DNA of 64,000 bases from Strongylocentrotus droebachiensis (lineage: Eukaryota > Echinodermata > Echinoidea > Camarodonta > Strongylocentrotidae). The stretch lies in NCBI GenBank assembly GCA_035222895.1, contig JAVYIG010005367.1:1-64000 (forward strand). The letters run 5' to 3'. Position 1 is the stretch's first letter. Each line of letters begins with the position of its first letter. A model generated the notes under the pieces. That model was not told the origin of the DNA, made no database searches, and worked only from the letters and a program-made list of their open reading frames with translations. The translations under genes were made by a program, and so were the position numbers. Below are positions 1 to 13,257 of this stretch, piece by piece.

Positions 1-1401
1 TAGTGAACTGATTCCATACATTTATTTCAGTGAAATTTCAGCAATAATACATATTATTATTTCTTATATCAACCATAACCGTTTAATTCAATTAATTTCA
101 GTTGTTTAAATAATGCAACCAGTTATTGGCTGTCAGTATCAATTCCATCGGGGATGTGTGGGTCCTGCTTCAGCACACGCTTTCAGAACATGCTCAACAG
201 TCTCAATGTGATTACATGGACAATCTTGTTTGTTCATAGTTTCAGGAGATTTTTATGGATCTGGAATCACTCATGTACATGCAATGCCAACTTAAAAACA
301 TCAGACAGAAAATGTGTTATTACATTGCAAGTTAAATACAGGACTAAAAAGAAAACTCTAATGACAGTCAGGGAGCTTCTGACAATAATCATGAAATAAA
401 GCAATCAAAATCCCACCATGACTCTTGTCTGAGTTTTGTTTTCAGACCTGTACCTGGCATCATCTGTTACTCTGTGCCAGCGTTTTTCAATCTCTTTTCG
501 GTCACGGCACCCTTTTCAGAAATAACAAGTTTTGCGTCACCCGGATCCCAAATTCATCACAGAATATTACTTGTGCATCACCCTGAACTTTTTGAGCAAG
601 TCCCAAAATTTTATCTTTGTATGTCACAAAATTATTTTGTAATCAACATACTGGATAAAATAATGTATGCAGGCTCCCCAAATATGCATGAATATGAGGA
701 TATGCGGGCATCGATATACCCAGAATTGATCTGTTTATATATGTTGTGAGTGAGTGAAGGGACAAGAAGGTAAAAGTGTAACTTTAATTATACATTTATA
801 AGACATAGAATGATATTCAGGAACCTCTTAGCTGCCTGAAATCATCACGTTTATAAAATAATGCAACCCCGCGAAGCGAGCTACAAATGTACGAAGAAAT
901 ACACTATTCATCTAATATAAAATGCTATTTCCTCATTACATTACATACTCTAGCAGTTTCTAATATTTGGTGTTTCACAAAATCATTGATATTCCAAAAT
1001 ATTATTTTTTATGTAACTAAATTTCTCTCGCATCCCCCCCCCCCACCCCCCCCAGAGAGCTGTCTTGCGGCACCCTGGTTGAAAAATGCTGCTCTACATG
1101 TACTTGTCATACATGTACTTCATTGAGCAATTTTGTTTGCCTCATGCCATGCTTTGTTTGCATTGTAAAGTGTCTACTTGAAGAAAAACATTTTCCTGTG
1201 CTTTGCAGACAAATGACATTTCCCATATTTTTTATACAAATATTATATAAACACATAAAATGGGATTATTTTACGGTTTGATTAAATTTCTTTTCCATGC
1301 ATTTCATCTGTAAGTACATCATTGTAATACTGATGGCTACATGTACACATTTATGTCCTTAATTATTATACCATCGGCTTTTGGATATGATAAACATTTT
1401 A
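1..1401. other. AT-rich non-coding DNA (intron or flank)
   Basis: No exon, RNA gene or transposon end was recognised here. Short open frames have no protein-like composition. A C-rich run of about 17 bases lies at 1036-1053. Because the metallophosphoesterase exon at 3103 needs upstream exons, this stretch is probably intronic, which is inference. Confidence 0.5.
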
Positions 1402-1404
1402 TAA

Positions 1405-2058
1405 TAATGATGATGATGGTGATGGGGATGATGATGGTGATGGTGATGGTGATGATGATGGTGATGGTGATGGTTGATGATGGTGATGGTGATGGTGATG
1501 GTGGTGGTGATGGTGATGGAGATGATGGTGATGGTGATGGTGATGGTGATGGTGATGGTGTGATGGTGATGGGTGATGGTGGTGGTGATGATGATGATGA
1601 TGATGGTGATGGTGATGGTGGTGGTGATGGTGATGGTGATGGTGGTGGTGATGGTGGTGGTGATGGTGATGATGGTGATGGAGGATGATGGTGATGGTGA
1701 TGATGATGGTGATGGTGGTGGTGGTGGTGATGGTGATGATGATGATGGTGATGGAGATGATGGTGATGGTGATGATGATGGTGATGGTGATGGTGATGGT
1801 GATGGTGATGGTGATGGTGATGGTGATGGTGATGGTGATGGTGATGATAATGATGATGGTGATGGTGATGATGATGTGATGGTGATGGTGATGGTGATGG
1901 TGATGATGATGATGGTGATGGTGATGGTGTGATGGTGATGGTGATGGTGATGGTGATGGTGATGATGATGATGATGGTGATGGTGATGATGATGATGATG
2001 ATGGTGATGGTGATGGTGATGGTGATGGTGATGGTGATGGTGATGGTGATGGTGATGG

Positions 2059-2089
<31 letters not shown>

Positions 2090-2192
2090 GATGATGATGA
2101 TGATGGTGATGATGGTGATGGTGATACTGATGATGATGATGGTGGTGGTGATGGTGATGGTGATGATGATGATGATGATGATGGTGATGGTG

Positions 2193-2224
<32 letters not shown>

Positions 2225-2445
2225 GATGATGGTGATGGTGATGATGATGATGATGGTGATGGTGATGATGGTGATGGTGATACTGATGATGATGATGGTG
2301 GTGGTGATGGTGATGATGATGATGGTGATGATGATGATGATTATGATGATGGTGATGGTGATCGTGATGATGGTGATGGTGATGGTGATGGTGACGGTGA
2401 TGATACTGATGATGGTGATGGTGATGATGATGATGACAATAATAA
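1405..2445. repeat. GATGGT/GATGAT trinucleotide-based minisatellite, about 1 kb
   Basis: The plus strand is an almost uninterrupted mix of GATGGT and GATGAT units, fading into AATAAT-type repeats at 2440-2490. The pattern around 2106-2155 (a GATACTGATGATGATGATGGTGG-like block) recurs around 2265-2310, so larger segments were duplicated in register. Reading frames through it give Met/Val/Asp or Ile/Thr/His polymers and are artefacts of the 3-bp period. Confidence 0.97.
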
Positions 2446-2597
2446 TCATAATAGTAATAATAATAATTATAATATTTATAATAACCATAATATTTAGTCC
2501 ATGGTTGGCTCTAGGAATTCGGTTGTAAAGTACCAAATTACCACAGAGTGATCGTTGCAGGAGAATAGGCTGTACAACCCATAAATAATCACATCTC

Positions 2598-3020
2598 AAG
2601 TGGTGAAATGACCAGCTCCAGAAAATATAACTTCACATTAAATCTAATAATCATTTGTGATTCAGAACAATTCATTGTACCTGTAGCTCGGTTTTCTGTC
2701 ATTAAGTGGTGAAATGACCAGCCCCAAGAAATATAACTTCACATTAAATCTAAATAATCATTTGTGATTCAGAACAATTCATTGTACCTGTAGCTCGGTT
2801 TCTGTCATTAAGTGGTGAAATGACCAGCCCCAAGAAATATAACTTCACTTTAAATCAAAATAATCATTTGTGATTCAGAACAATTCATTGTACCTGTAGC
2901 TCGGTTTTCTGTCATTAAGTGGTGAAATGACCTGCCCCAAGAAATATAACTTCACTTTAAATCAAAATAATCATTTGTGATTCAGAACAATTCATTGTAC
3001 CTGTAGCTCGGTTTTCTGTC
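2598..3020. repeat. Tandem repeat, four copies of a 106-107 bp unit
   Basis: Units begin with AGTGGTGAAATGACC near 2599, 2705, 2811 and 2918 and end with CTCGGTTTTCTGTCATTA. The four copies differ by only a few substitutions and indels, so the array is recent. It stops about 80 bases before the splice acceptor of the exon at 3103. No coding capacity is seen. Confidence 0.95.
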
Positions 3021-3102
3021 AATCATTGCAATATGAAATATCATAAATACCATCATACTTCATTTGCTGACATGCCTCCATCCATGGTGCTTTCATGATC
3101 AG

Positions 3103-3264
3103 ATCAATGTGCTACCATACATCCACCGTCCTCCTAACGAGAGAGAAGACAGGACCTTCAGGAACACGCTTCAAGAGATGGGGAAGGAGACCCAGAGTGC
3201 CAGCATCCACATCGTTCTCTCGCACACCGGTATCTCCGAAGCCATGCTGCATAGACATATACAA
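3103..3264 (+). CDS. Metallophosphoesterase exon a (first in window)
   Basis: The 162-bp exon (54 codons, phase 0 at both ends) sits between acceptor TGATCAG and donor GTAAGT. The peptide INVLPYIHRPPNERED leads to VLSHTGISE, where the His fits the conserved Asn/His-loop metal ligand of calcineurin-like phosphoesterases. Codons are GC-richer than the flanks. Confidence 0.8.
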
Positions 3265-4534
3265 GTAAGTAGTGAAATATGATACAGAGGTTAAAGGTCA
3301 GCTTTGAAAGAAGTTTGAATGAATTGCCCGCGCCCCCCTCTTTCTCTCTCTCTCTCTCTTTGCGCTCTCTCTCTTTGCTCTCTCTCTCTCTCTTTGTTCT
3401 CTCTCTCTCTCTCTTTGCTCTCTCTCCCTCTCTTTCTTCCATTTCTTTATTCTGTCATATTGGATGATCAGTGTAAGAAAGTTATGAATAATCAAAGTTG
3501 AGATCATAATACATGTACCTAAGTAGGAACCAACAGGACACCCTTTCATGAAATTACCATTTTGTCAGTTTCGAGCCAGAAGGGATTTAACTCCTATACT
3601 CTTAACACAGAGTTAATTCACCTGAAAACGAATGTAACAATATAAATTGTGCAAATATTGTGAGTCACAAATACAAAATTGACAGTTTGGCCTGACATAA
3701 TTTTACAGGAGGCTCCCAATGACCTCCAGACGACCACTGTTTTAAAGCTCTGCAAATTTTTATACTAAGATGAAATGTTGCCAAAATTTGAAAAGTTAAT
3801 GCCTCTAGTACATCTTTGAGCAGTTTTTGCCCATGATGCAAAAGTTGGTGGACAATCTTAAGCTGCAAATTTCTACTAGAATCTCACAATAGTTTTGACA
3901 GCTTTATGAATTACCATTTTCCAATCAGACATGTTTGTATGTGTTTACTTCGCGGTATGTTGCATCTACATGTAAGTGTTCAAAAAAGGAAATAATGACA
4001 TTTTTGCAAGTCATGTGTAAACCTTTGTTTGAACATTCTTTAATCTTGGCCTGCCGGTGATGGATGCATGCTTTTTGTGGTTGATTAAAGTGTGTTGCAC
4101 AAACTCACAATAATAAGGTGAATGATTAAAAGGTGTTGGAGGATAAGGAAATTGGAAATGCAGTATTCATCATTACATGTAGTCAGTGGAGGACAATATA
4201 GGATGCACATAATTGATGAAATGTACAATGCTCTAGTAGCATGGGTAAGTATATTGATCATCATGTTCGTTACTCTTGCATTCATATCATGTACATGTAA
4301 GTCTCTTCTTGGAAACAAGGGCTGTTACATCATTGTTGGTTGAGCGTAGTAATTAGATTTTCAGTGGAGTCAGAAAATGTAATCACAGCCAGGATTGATG
4401 GGGAGGCTCTGAAAGCATGCCATGTTGATTACCACATTTAATGGCACTTTTACATTGTATCGTTCACATTGTGGATCAATGTATTCTATCATGATGGGCC
4501 TGGGTAATCGGTAATTGATACCAAGAGAAAGAGC

Positions 4535-4566
<32 letters not shown>

Positions 4567-4866
4567 GGGTAGAGAGAAAGTGAAAGTGAGGGAGGGAGGG
4601 AGGGAGGGAGGGAGGGAGGGAGGGAGGGAGGGAGGGAGGAGGAGGGAGGGAGGGAGGGAGGGAGGGAGGGAGGGAGGGAGGGAGGGAGGGAGGGAGGGAG
4701 GGAGGGAGGGAGGGAGGAGGGAGGGAGGGAGGGAGGGAGGGAGGGAGGGAGGGAGAGAGAGAGAGAGAGAGGAGGGAGGGAGAGAGAGAGAGAGGGGGGG
4801 TAGAGAGAAAGAGAAAGAAAGAGACAGTGAGGGAGGGAGGGAGATTGAGAGGGAGGGAGAGAGAGG

Positions 4867-4901
<35 letters not shown>

Positions 4902-7900
4902 GGGGGTTGAGGGAGTGGTACAGACTAGAGAAGAGATTGAGATAGTAAGAGGATTATATTTATAGAAGAAGAGGTAGAAGAAAGAATATTAGGTATAAAT
5001 TTGTGGTTGCGTTTCTGATAATAATCGTCCATGTGCATGAAAAATTAAGAAAGGAATTAATATGGAATCTTCTAGGCAAACAGTACACTGTACCAAAAGG
5101 AGTAGAGTAGAAAGTGAGGTACTTTAGGAATTATTTCATGAGAAGATTTTGATATATTCTTTGACATAGGTCTGCGATAAGTCTTATGAAAACAACCCTA
5201 TGCTGTTGAAGCTCAGTGTAAGATGAGTTTAGAGACGTTGAGATGTCAGTCTAACTGTCTCTCATACAATAGGCCCATTTACTCATCCCAAGCACCATTT
5301 TGTAAAATCATCAATTTTTTGAACTGCCGTTTACTCTACTGGAAAAACCCATAAAAAAACACATCAGTGTTTGCTCCTACCGATTTTTTTGGTGAGTAGT
5401 ATGCATGCGTGACTTGTTGCTACTCTGAATGCGAAGGCACAGAAGCGAGGAGAGTCGTGTGACAAAAAAAACAGAATAATACTGAAGTTACGATTTACAA
5501 GTTGCAAAAGCGGTGAAATTTCAGAAGGCGTTTCATGCATAAGACCACACTCCAGAGGTGGATTTTTTTTTTTTTTTGGTTATTTGTCGTGTTGCTTGTA
5601 GTTGCTATGTATAACTACAGGCAAAACATGCAAATGTGAGAAAAATTGATGATTTTCGCTTGCAGTGTACTACATGTACCGTAAATGCAACTAATTTTTT
5701 GATGAGCTTAGCTTTATTAGAAGATGGGACATTTTTGTTTCTCAGGATCCTGTCTATAAAGGTCATGCACATTATCCCAGTAGCATCGCATTCAGTATTC
5801 ATAGTCCCCTCCAGTGATCATTTGTCAATGTCTAAAGTATGAATTATTTCATTTTGGTCTTTAATGTTTGGATATGTAGATGCCCTGTCAGGAGCAAGAT
5901 GATGGATGAAATGCAATAGATTTAGAAAATGTTCTAAAGATACAATAATTGTACATATGACCAATTCAGCCATTCGGTTTTTTAATAAACCTAGAATTGA
6001 ATTGAATTGAATTGAATTTGTGTAAGATGCAGAATCTGAGGACAATAACACATAATTTATGAAAATGAGCAAGTGAGGATAAGAATACAATGAGTTTGTA
6101 TTGCAATCAACAGATGAAAGGGGATGGATGCATGGCACTTGTAAGATACTGCATAGAGTAATGTTTTTTTTACATTAAAATAAACCATGAAATTGTATAA
6201 GGTTATGTAAAATGCATATTTTTAAGGCAAGTGATATATAGAGCTCATCATTATTTCAATCGATGGGCTAAAAATATAAAACCAGCAAAAGCACAAGTTT
6301 GCCAACATATTTGTACCTAAAAATGGTCTATGATTGGATAATAATTATATTTACCTGGCAAATTGGGCAAGCATGGTTGATTTTCCTGTCTGAAGTATAT
6401 ATTTTTGTATATTTATATGTAGGCAAGCAGGATGGTGGGTGTTTTTAACCTTGTTTATGTTAATTATACAGTGAGTACGCAGATGTTTAGTGATGTTATT
6501 AACCCCTCAAAATACTTCTCCAATGGCTCATATCAAATATTTATGAAAATACAAAATATCCCAAGAGGGAAAAGTCATAGACTTGCAAGGGACTTTTCAG
6601 TTGTTTTAGCGACAGATTATTTATTCGTATGAGCTTTGTACATGTACGTTTACAAGTACCGGTACTTTAAAACAAACATATTTTGTTCCTATAGCTGTTA
6701 ACAAACAGCATGAAGAACCCCTTCCTGACTCAAATCCTCGCCTGCTCAAACATTTCTCTGCATTCTTGCACATCAATATCCACGGTTAATCAGCAACTCG
6801 TTTGGAGAGGGATTTTGCCCACGTTCCGTTTCCCTCGTCTTCCATCTTCTCCTCGTAGTCTCATTTCCTTTGCTGAAATGCAGTCTGAATAATTCAATAA
6901 CATTGCCATCCCGAGCTAGAATTGCATCGGTAAATCAAATTGCATGGTTTTGATTTTTGAATGGGAATCTGAATTTCTTTTATCTGTGGTATATTTTCCT
7001 ATCCCTTGTGATTTATTTCAATGCAATTGTGGTGTGATGTTTTGAAGATTAATTTTCGACAGTATTCAATGATTGTTTTTGTATCATAGCTGTTTGACAG
7101 TCTGAGGTTTGCAACATGATCGTAACCACTTTAGAAATATCATTTTCAATAGGCCTGTTTACCTCCTTTTGAAACAATGACATGAACATGATTTCTATGG
7201 GATAATATATACACAAGACTATTGAAATTGCTTTAAAGACGATTTTTCAAGAGTATTTTTATTTGATTGTATTTTGTTTCAAGACAATTATGGAAAGAAT
7301 TACCTTTGAAAGACTATAAAGTATCAAAAAAAACATATCACTATCAAGTAATACAATAATAATAATAATAATAATAATAATATGTCTTATTTAACCAGAG
7401 TAGCCTCATCAGATCTATATATGATTGATAAGTTATTGATTTATTTGAATTAACACTCAAATCAATTTAATTTGTTAGTCTTTTAAATGAAAAAAAGGGA
7501 AAATGATGCAGTTTGATTGGAGGGATTGGGATTAAATGATAGGCATTATTGAATCAAATGTAGAGGCACGTTTCTCAAAAACCAGCCACAAACCTAACCC
7601 TAACCCTACCTGATGGACACAGTAGGTATTGTATGCAAATTGATGCAAGTAACATGTAGCTAACTCGGCAACATTACATTATGACTATTTTTAGAAATAT
7701 TGATTGAAAAATGCCTACCAGGTTTGATGTTCTTGTGAGAAATCATTATCATCTCATTTTCCCTGCTGTTACCGGATACCACGTGAATTGATCAGGGATC
7801 ACACATTCAAGATTAGACTAATACTCTTGAAATTGGAAAATGGAATTGTATCCTCCTTTCTGTGTTGTATCTTTCGTTAACAAACAGTTCTGATTTCTTA

Positions 7901-10900
7901 ATGGTTGTTGGAGAATATGTTGTATCAGAATAACTTCAGTGATCATCCGATCATTATGGATATCCTGTATGTTTATCCCCCATAAACAGCATTTCCTTTG
8001 AATGTGGATTAAAGAAATTTGATAGGGGTAATAGTACATTACATGTATCATTTCAATGGTATGTCACTTACATCATGTATGTGTCATCAACATCATACAT
8101 GAATTCTTATCTCATCAATATACTGATTTGTGCCTCAGTTTCCTTTGGCAAGACACTAATCTACATTTGCCACACTCGACCCAGATGTACATGTAGTAAG
8201 TGGGTACCTGGTAGGATTCATTCCCTGAATGCACAGAGTACCATGGTTGCAGGAGCATAGACACGTTATATCATGATGTGATATACGCTATACAAGAACG
8301 TCATGTTATTATTATTATTCAGTGTAACCTTTTGGAGTATAAAGATAAGTGCTTGAATTATGCATGTATGTACATCTCTTCTAGACTACTGCTCTATAGG
8401 GAATATTTGAATGTTTCCAAATGATATATTGTTTAGTGTGTTTTAGAGAAAAGATGTACTCTTTTGAATTATCATTGTGTTCTGCTTGTCATTTAATTAT
8501 AAATGAAGTATGTGGATAGTGCAAAAATGACATAAAAAAAAAAAAAAAAATAAAAAAAAAATCATTTTTAAGAGATGGAAGAAAACAAATTAAATTATGG
8601 CGACATCTACATTGTACAATAGGCTGCTTTATGAAGATATTAGAATGTTTTTGAAGTAGAAAATTATTACGGTAAGTTTGTTGATAGGGCAAATTTCTTC
8701 CTTTTATTTGTGTTCTGCATATGATTTGTAAATTATGGAGAAAATTTTAAAATTACTTTAAAATATTATTTCAAGAGGATGTTGTCACATTTATTGTTTC
8801 TATTGATTTGTGATGTCTCAAAACTGTGGATGAATAGCCCTCAAAATATTAAATAACCATTTGAAGTACCGGTAGACACTATTTACTGCAGTTTAATACA
8901 TGTAACTTGCAGGTTATCGTACATGAGATTGATAAGGACTGCTGTGGGGGTATTAAAAAATACCTGCACCTTTAATGAATCAAACTCTGTCATACTCTAC
9001 CAATTTGTGTACCCATCTGTCTTTACTGTACCGGTATGTAGTTACCAACTCTTTGCTCTAATTGTTAAGAGCTAAATTGTGCCATATGAGGTCTGAAGTC
9101 TTTTAACCTCTACCTATAACTTTCAATTTTTGTTCATTTTTTCAGATCATGCGAGTACTGAAACCCAAGTATGCCTTTAGTGCCCATTCACATTATGTAA
9201 GTATACCTTCCTGGAATTTTTAATGTAGATCTGAGCAACTTGCCTTTATGTATTGGGGCTATTAAAGCTTGCTAACAAAGAAGACAAGGCACAGCTGTCA
9301 ATTTGACATTACCTTTGCAGGAGACACTTTATCTATTTCGTTTTGTCTTGAGCATTTTACAGATAGATTGGATAGAGATTGTGTTTTAGGATTTATTGAC
9401 TTAACCCAATAGCAACTAAACCGCCCGAAACCGCCCCTCCTTTTACTCACTGAACCGCCCGAAACCGCCCGTCCGTTTTCGTCCGTTTTCAACGCGCTAA
9501 TGTATCCGTTGTAGGGCCTACCGTTATAATGTTATACGTGCGTAATCCTTACGATGTCTACAGTAGGATTTAGCATAGAAAAATAGCGCACGTTTCATAT
9601 TCTTCAGAAAAATGTCAAAAAGAGAGAAATATTGCAAGATCTTCCAGTGAGTAATAGGCAATTTTTACAAAATTTCTAGTTGCTAAAGGGTTAAAAGAAA
9701 ATGTTTTACAAACTATGACATTGAAGTGTATGTTACGGTTATGCATTGCTGCATGTACTTGAGATAAAGTTGTGCTGGTCACAAAATATGATTTAGGTTG
9801 TTTTTTAAAAAGCCTAAGGGTTTTCCCTCATCTTTGACTCAGAAGCGAGACACATCTTGTATTTTATCAAAGGATCTCATGCAGTGTGTGAAAGCTGTAA
9901 ATTTAATAACAAGAACAAAAAAGTCCAAAATAATTAGAAAGTAATATCTTATGTAATTGGTTTCCCCAAGTCACAGTTTCCAACTTATAAGCTGTATAAA
10001 GGTAACTCCTTTTTCACAAATTAGGTACATAAATTTGACTAAAGTCATATTTACAATGTAATGGCTGATTTTTCTTTTTAATGGCCATTTTCTCCATGGC
10101 AGTGATTTAATGGAGACAGAATTCCATTAGAAGGCTTGGAGGAAACTTTGCAGTATACTTCACTCCAAGAGAAGGAGTTTGCTCTAAAATTAATACCATT
10201 TTATGAAGCTTACTTATATTGGGTGTTATCAATTATGCACCATTTTTATTACGCAGAGTACTGCACACAACTTTATAGGATTATGAATACCATTTTTTAT
10301 GTTTTTTTAACTTCAAGGCATGGATTATAAATCAACTATAAGATGGTTGTTAATGCTGTTGCCTTGGTAACATTAGTTTTCAGTTTTTATCTGGTTTCAC
10401 AGACTTAAAATTGTCAAAGTTCATGGCATTTCCATTAGTGAAATCACGTTTAATTGCCTTGAGGTACTAGAAATTTAATCTTCATTAAAAGTTGTTATAC
10501 ATAATTCATCTGTTTACAGCAGTATATTTTATAGATTGAGTGTTGGTAACTAATGGAAAATATTATACATGTACCTGGTACTTGGGATATTGTTTTATTT
10601 TTCAAATATATCCTCTTAATTTTTGCCCTGATATTTGTATGAACGCAATTGAAGTAATAATGAACAATCTAATTTTATAACATCTGAAATAGTGTTTTTA
10701 GAAAGTCATATATATCTCAGTCAAAGGCAAACTTTTAACTCCAAATTGTATAAACCCAAATTAAAATAATTGTAGTCAGTTATAATCTGGGACTATTTTA
10801 GTCAAAGTAGCTCTTTTGAAGTTACCACTCCCTTTATTTGTATTATAGTGCAATTCACATATTATGTGGGCTATAAAATCAGCATAAGCGTAATTCATAT

Positions 10901-13221
10901 TAATTGACATCAGACACGAATAGTAAAAAATTGAAACCTACAATTGGATTCAGAGTCTTATGCAGCCTCCCCCGTGTAATCGGCTAAAACAGATGCACAA
11001 AATGATTGAACCATAGAGTGGAGCTAATGTAATGTAATGACAAATTTACTTTCTATGCACTAGTTAATGGCTCTTCCATTTCAAAATTTGTTGTACAGAT
11101 ATTAATTAGCAAATGGCATATAGCCTGAGGGAAATGCCTACCTGTAGTCACAAATCGTCTGTTTGGAGCCAGAAGGGCATTAGGGACTTTTAGATTGAGT
11201 GAACAAGAACACGACGAACGCCGACTGATCATGCGTGTCAACATACTTAACTGCCCATGTTGACTACAATTAGAAATCTTTTAGATTGCACTCGACGATA
11301 CATGCATGCAGGAAGTAACACTATGAACATCACGGACAAAGAAAGAGGACAAAAAATACAGTTCCTCATTCTACCCTCAACACAAGAACATCCCTTTACT
11401 GCTATTATGTAAAAATGTGTAGAAGAGGTGAATATGCATGTGACACCTGTTCTACACATTTTTACATAATAGCAGGGAAGGGATGTTCCTTTGTCTACCT
11501 GAGGAACTGTATATTTTATGCGCTCGTGGCATACTAGTACCTTGAGCATGTAAAGGCGCTATACAAATCCAATATGTATGTATGTACTAAATTTAGGAAA
11601 ATCAAGGTTGACGCATTCTCGATTGCCGACTGAGACGACGTAACGCATGCGCAGTGCCTTAAAATGACGTCACACGTTGCAGTCAAAGATGTCGACGTGC
11701 AAATCTAAAAGTCCCTATTAACTCATATACCGACTTTAATTAAACGCCCTTCTGGCTATGAACAGACAAAATGATTATTGAATGATAATTAGTACTTTAG
11801 GCTCCGGGTCGTGCAAATACATATTTGAAAGCAGCCCTCAAGGAACTTATTGAGGAGTTCAACATTCATATGTGACATGACAGGGCGTTGAAAAAATGAG
11901 GACAAGCATTGTTTTCCCCCCTGTGTGAGTTTTATCCCATTTAGTACTGTCATATTTTAGTAGTGATGCAAGTGGCTCTCCTATCTGGCTTTAGACAAGA
12001 TACCATCATATAACTGACAACATTGTTTCCTAGTTGGTCCCCCTTTAATAAACCAGGGTAAAGAGAGGCATCAGTAGAGAAAGTGCCTCATCTTTAATAG
12101 GATGTAAGCAATGGGCTTGTATTCCAAATCTGGGCTATGTATTTGAGAGTCAAGTGATTGTACTCTAGTGCCAAACTACCCCCATGTAATAACAAGTTAC
12201 TAATTTTTGCTTTGAGGGAGAATGGACTTAACTCAACCTAAGAGTCGATGCTTCTCTGGCTTTCAGCAGACATTGTACACTGTATTTTATCACTTGATAG
12301 CTTTAAAGGTATAGACCAGTTCTGGTCATCCGATTGCATTGTGAAAGAAACTTGGCCCAGTCTTGGTAAAGTTACAAGCGCTGTACACAGAAAGATGAAT
12401 ATGGGACTACACGATATCTAATATCCAGTCTGAATAGATATAATAATTTACCAAATATATCAAATAGTAGGCTGTTTCCCGGCAAAATTTTTATCATCAC
12501 ATATTAGTCAAAACATATTCTTTCACATGATTGGTAATAAGAGCTTCCATTTCATTTTTTTGAGGGGGGTGTTTTCAAAACTGGTCTATATCTTTAAAGT
12601 GGGTGAGAGAACAAGTAACATTTTCTGCTTCTACATCTTAATCCCACTACAGTCTAGTTACATGAAGCACAACCTACTGCAGCTGGTGGATTTCTTCAAG
12701 AAGGTGTACCCTCGAGACAGCTCGTTGGATCGCATCAAGGAGGATATCTTCATGGAGGAATACAGGATACCAACCTGTAGCTATCGCATGGGGGTACCCA
12801 ATATGGCGTATGCGGCCGCTGTAATAGGTGAGTAGCTTCCCCGGCCATCTGGAACCCTAACCCCTTCTAACAAACAAATAAAGATAAACAAATGAAAATG
12901 AAGAAGCAAAATATAACAAGACTAAGTTAAACAAAAAGGAATGAAGAAGGAATTCATGTATGTTAGGAAAATGAGAAAACATGTACATTGGGAAAATGAG
13001 AAAACGTTCTTTACTCTAAACCACATTTATTCAGAAAAAACAGAAATATAGTGATAATGACTAAATGTCTTGGCTAACTGTACACACATTAAAAAAAATA
13101 CGTATTCATCAGAGAGGAAACAAGGTACTTAAGAGAGTGTCAAATAGTGTTAGACGGAGGGAGACAGAGATGGGGAGAGACAGCAGTATATTGGTGAGGG
13201 GTGGAGTTATTGGCAAAGAGA

Positions 13222-13257
<36 letters not shown>

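Larger units (their letters stand above)
4906..9140. other. Intronic DNA of the metallophosphoesterase gene
   Basis: AT-rich sequence between exons a and b. Recognisable pieces are a LINE-like 3' tail with a GAATT repeat at 5980-6016, an (AAT)n run at 7353-7380 followed by a SINE-like segment, a short TAACCC stretch at 7588-7606 and a SINE 3' part at 8134-8315. No exon was found in it. Confidence 0.6.

Noticed and set aside
154-399. 81-residue plus-strand frame
   Set aside because: No domain, splice or codon support; AT-rich intron-like context.
1337-2599. 420-residue minus-strand frame and plus-strand Met/Val frames
   Set aside because: Entirely made by the GATGGT/GATGAT repeat; all three frames stay open on both strands because of the 3-bp period.
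4580-4945. Gly/Arg/Glu-rich frame
   Set aside because: Translation of a (GGGA)n microsatellite.
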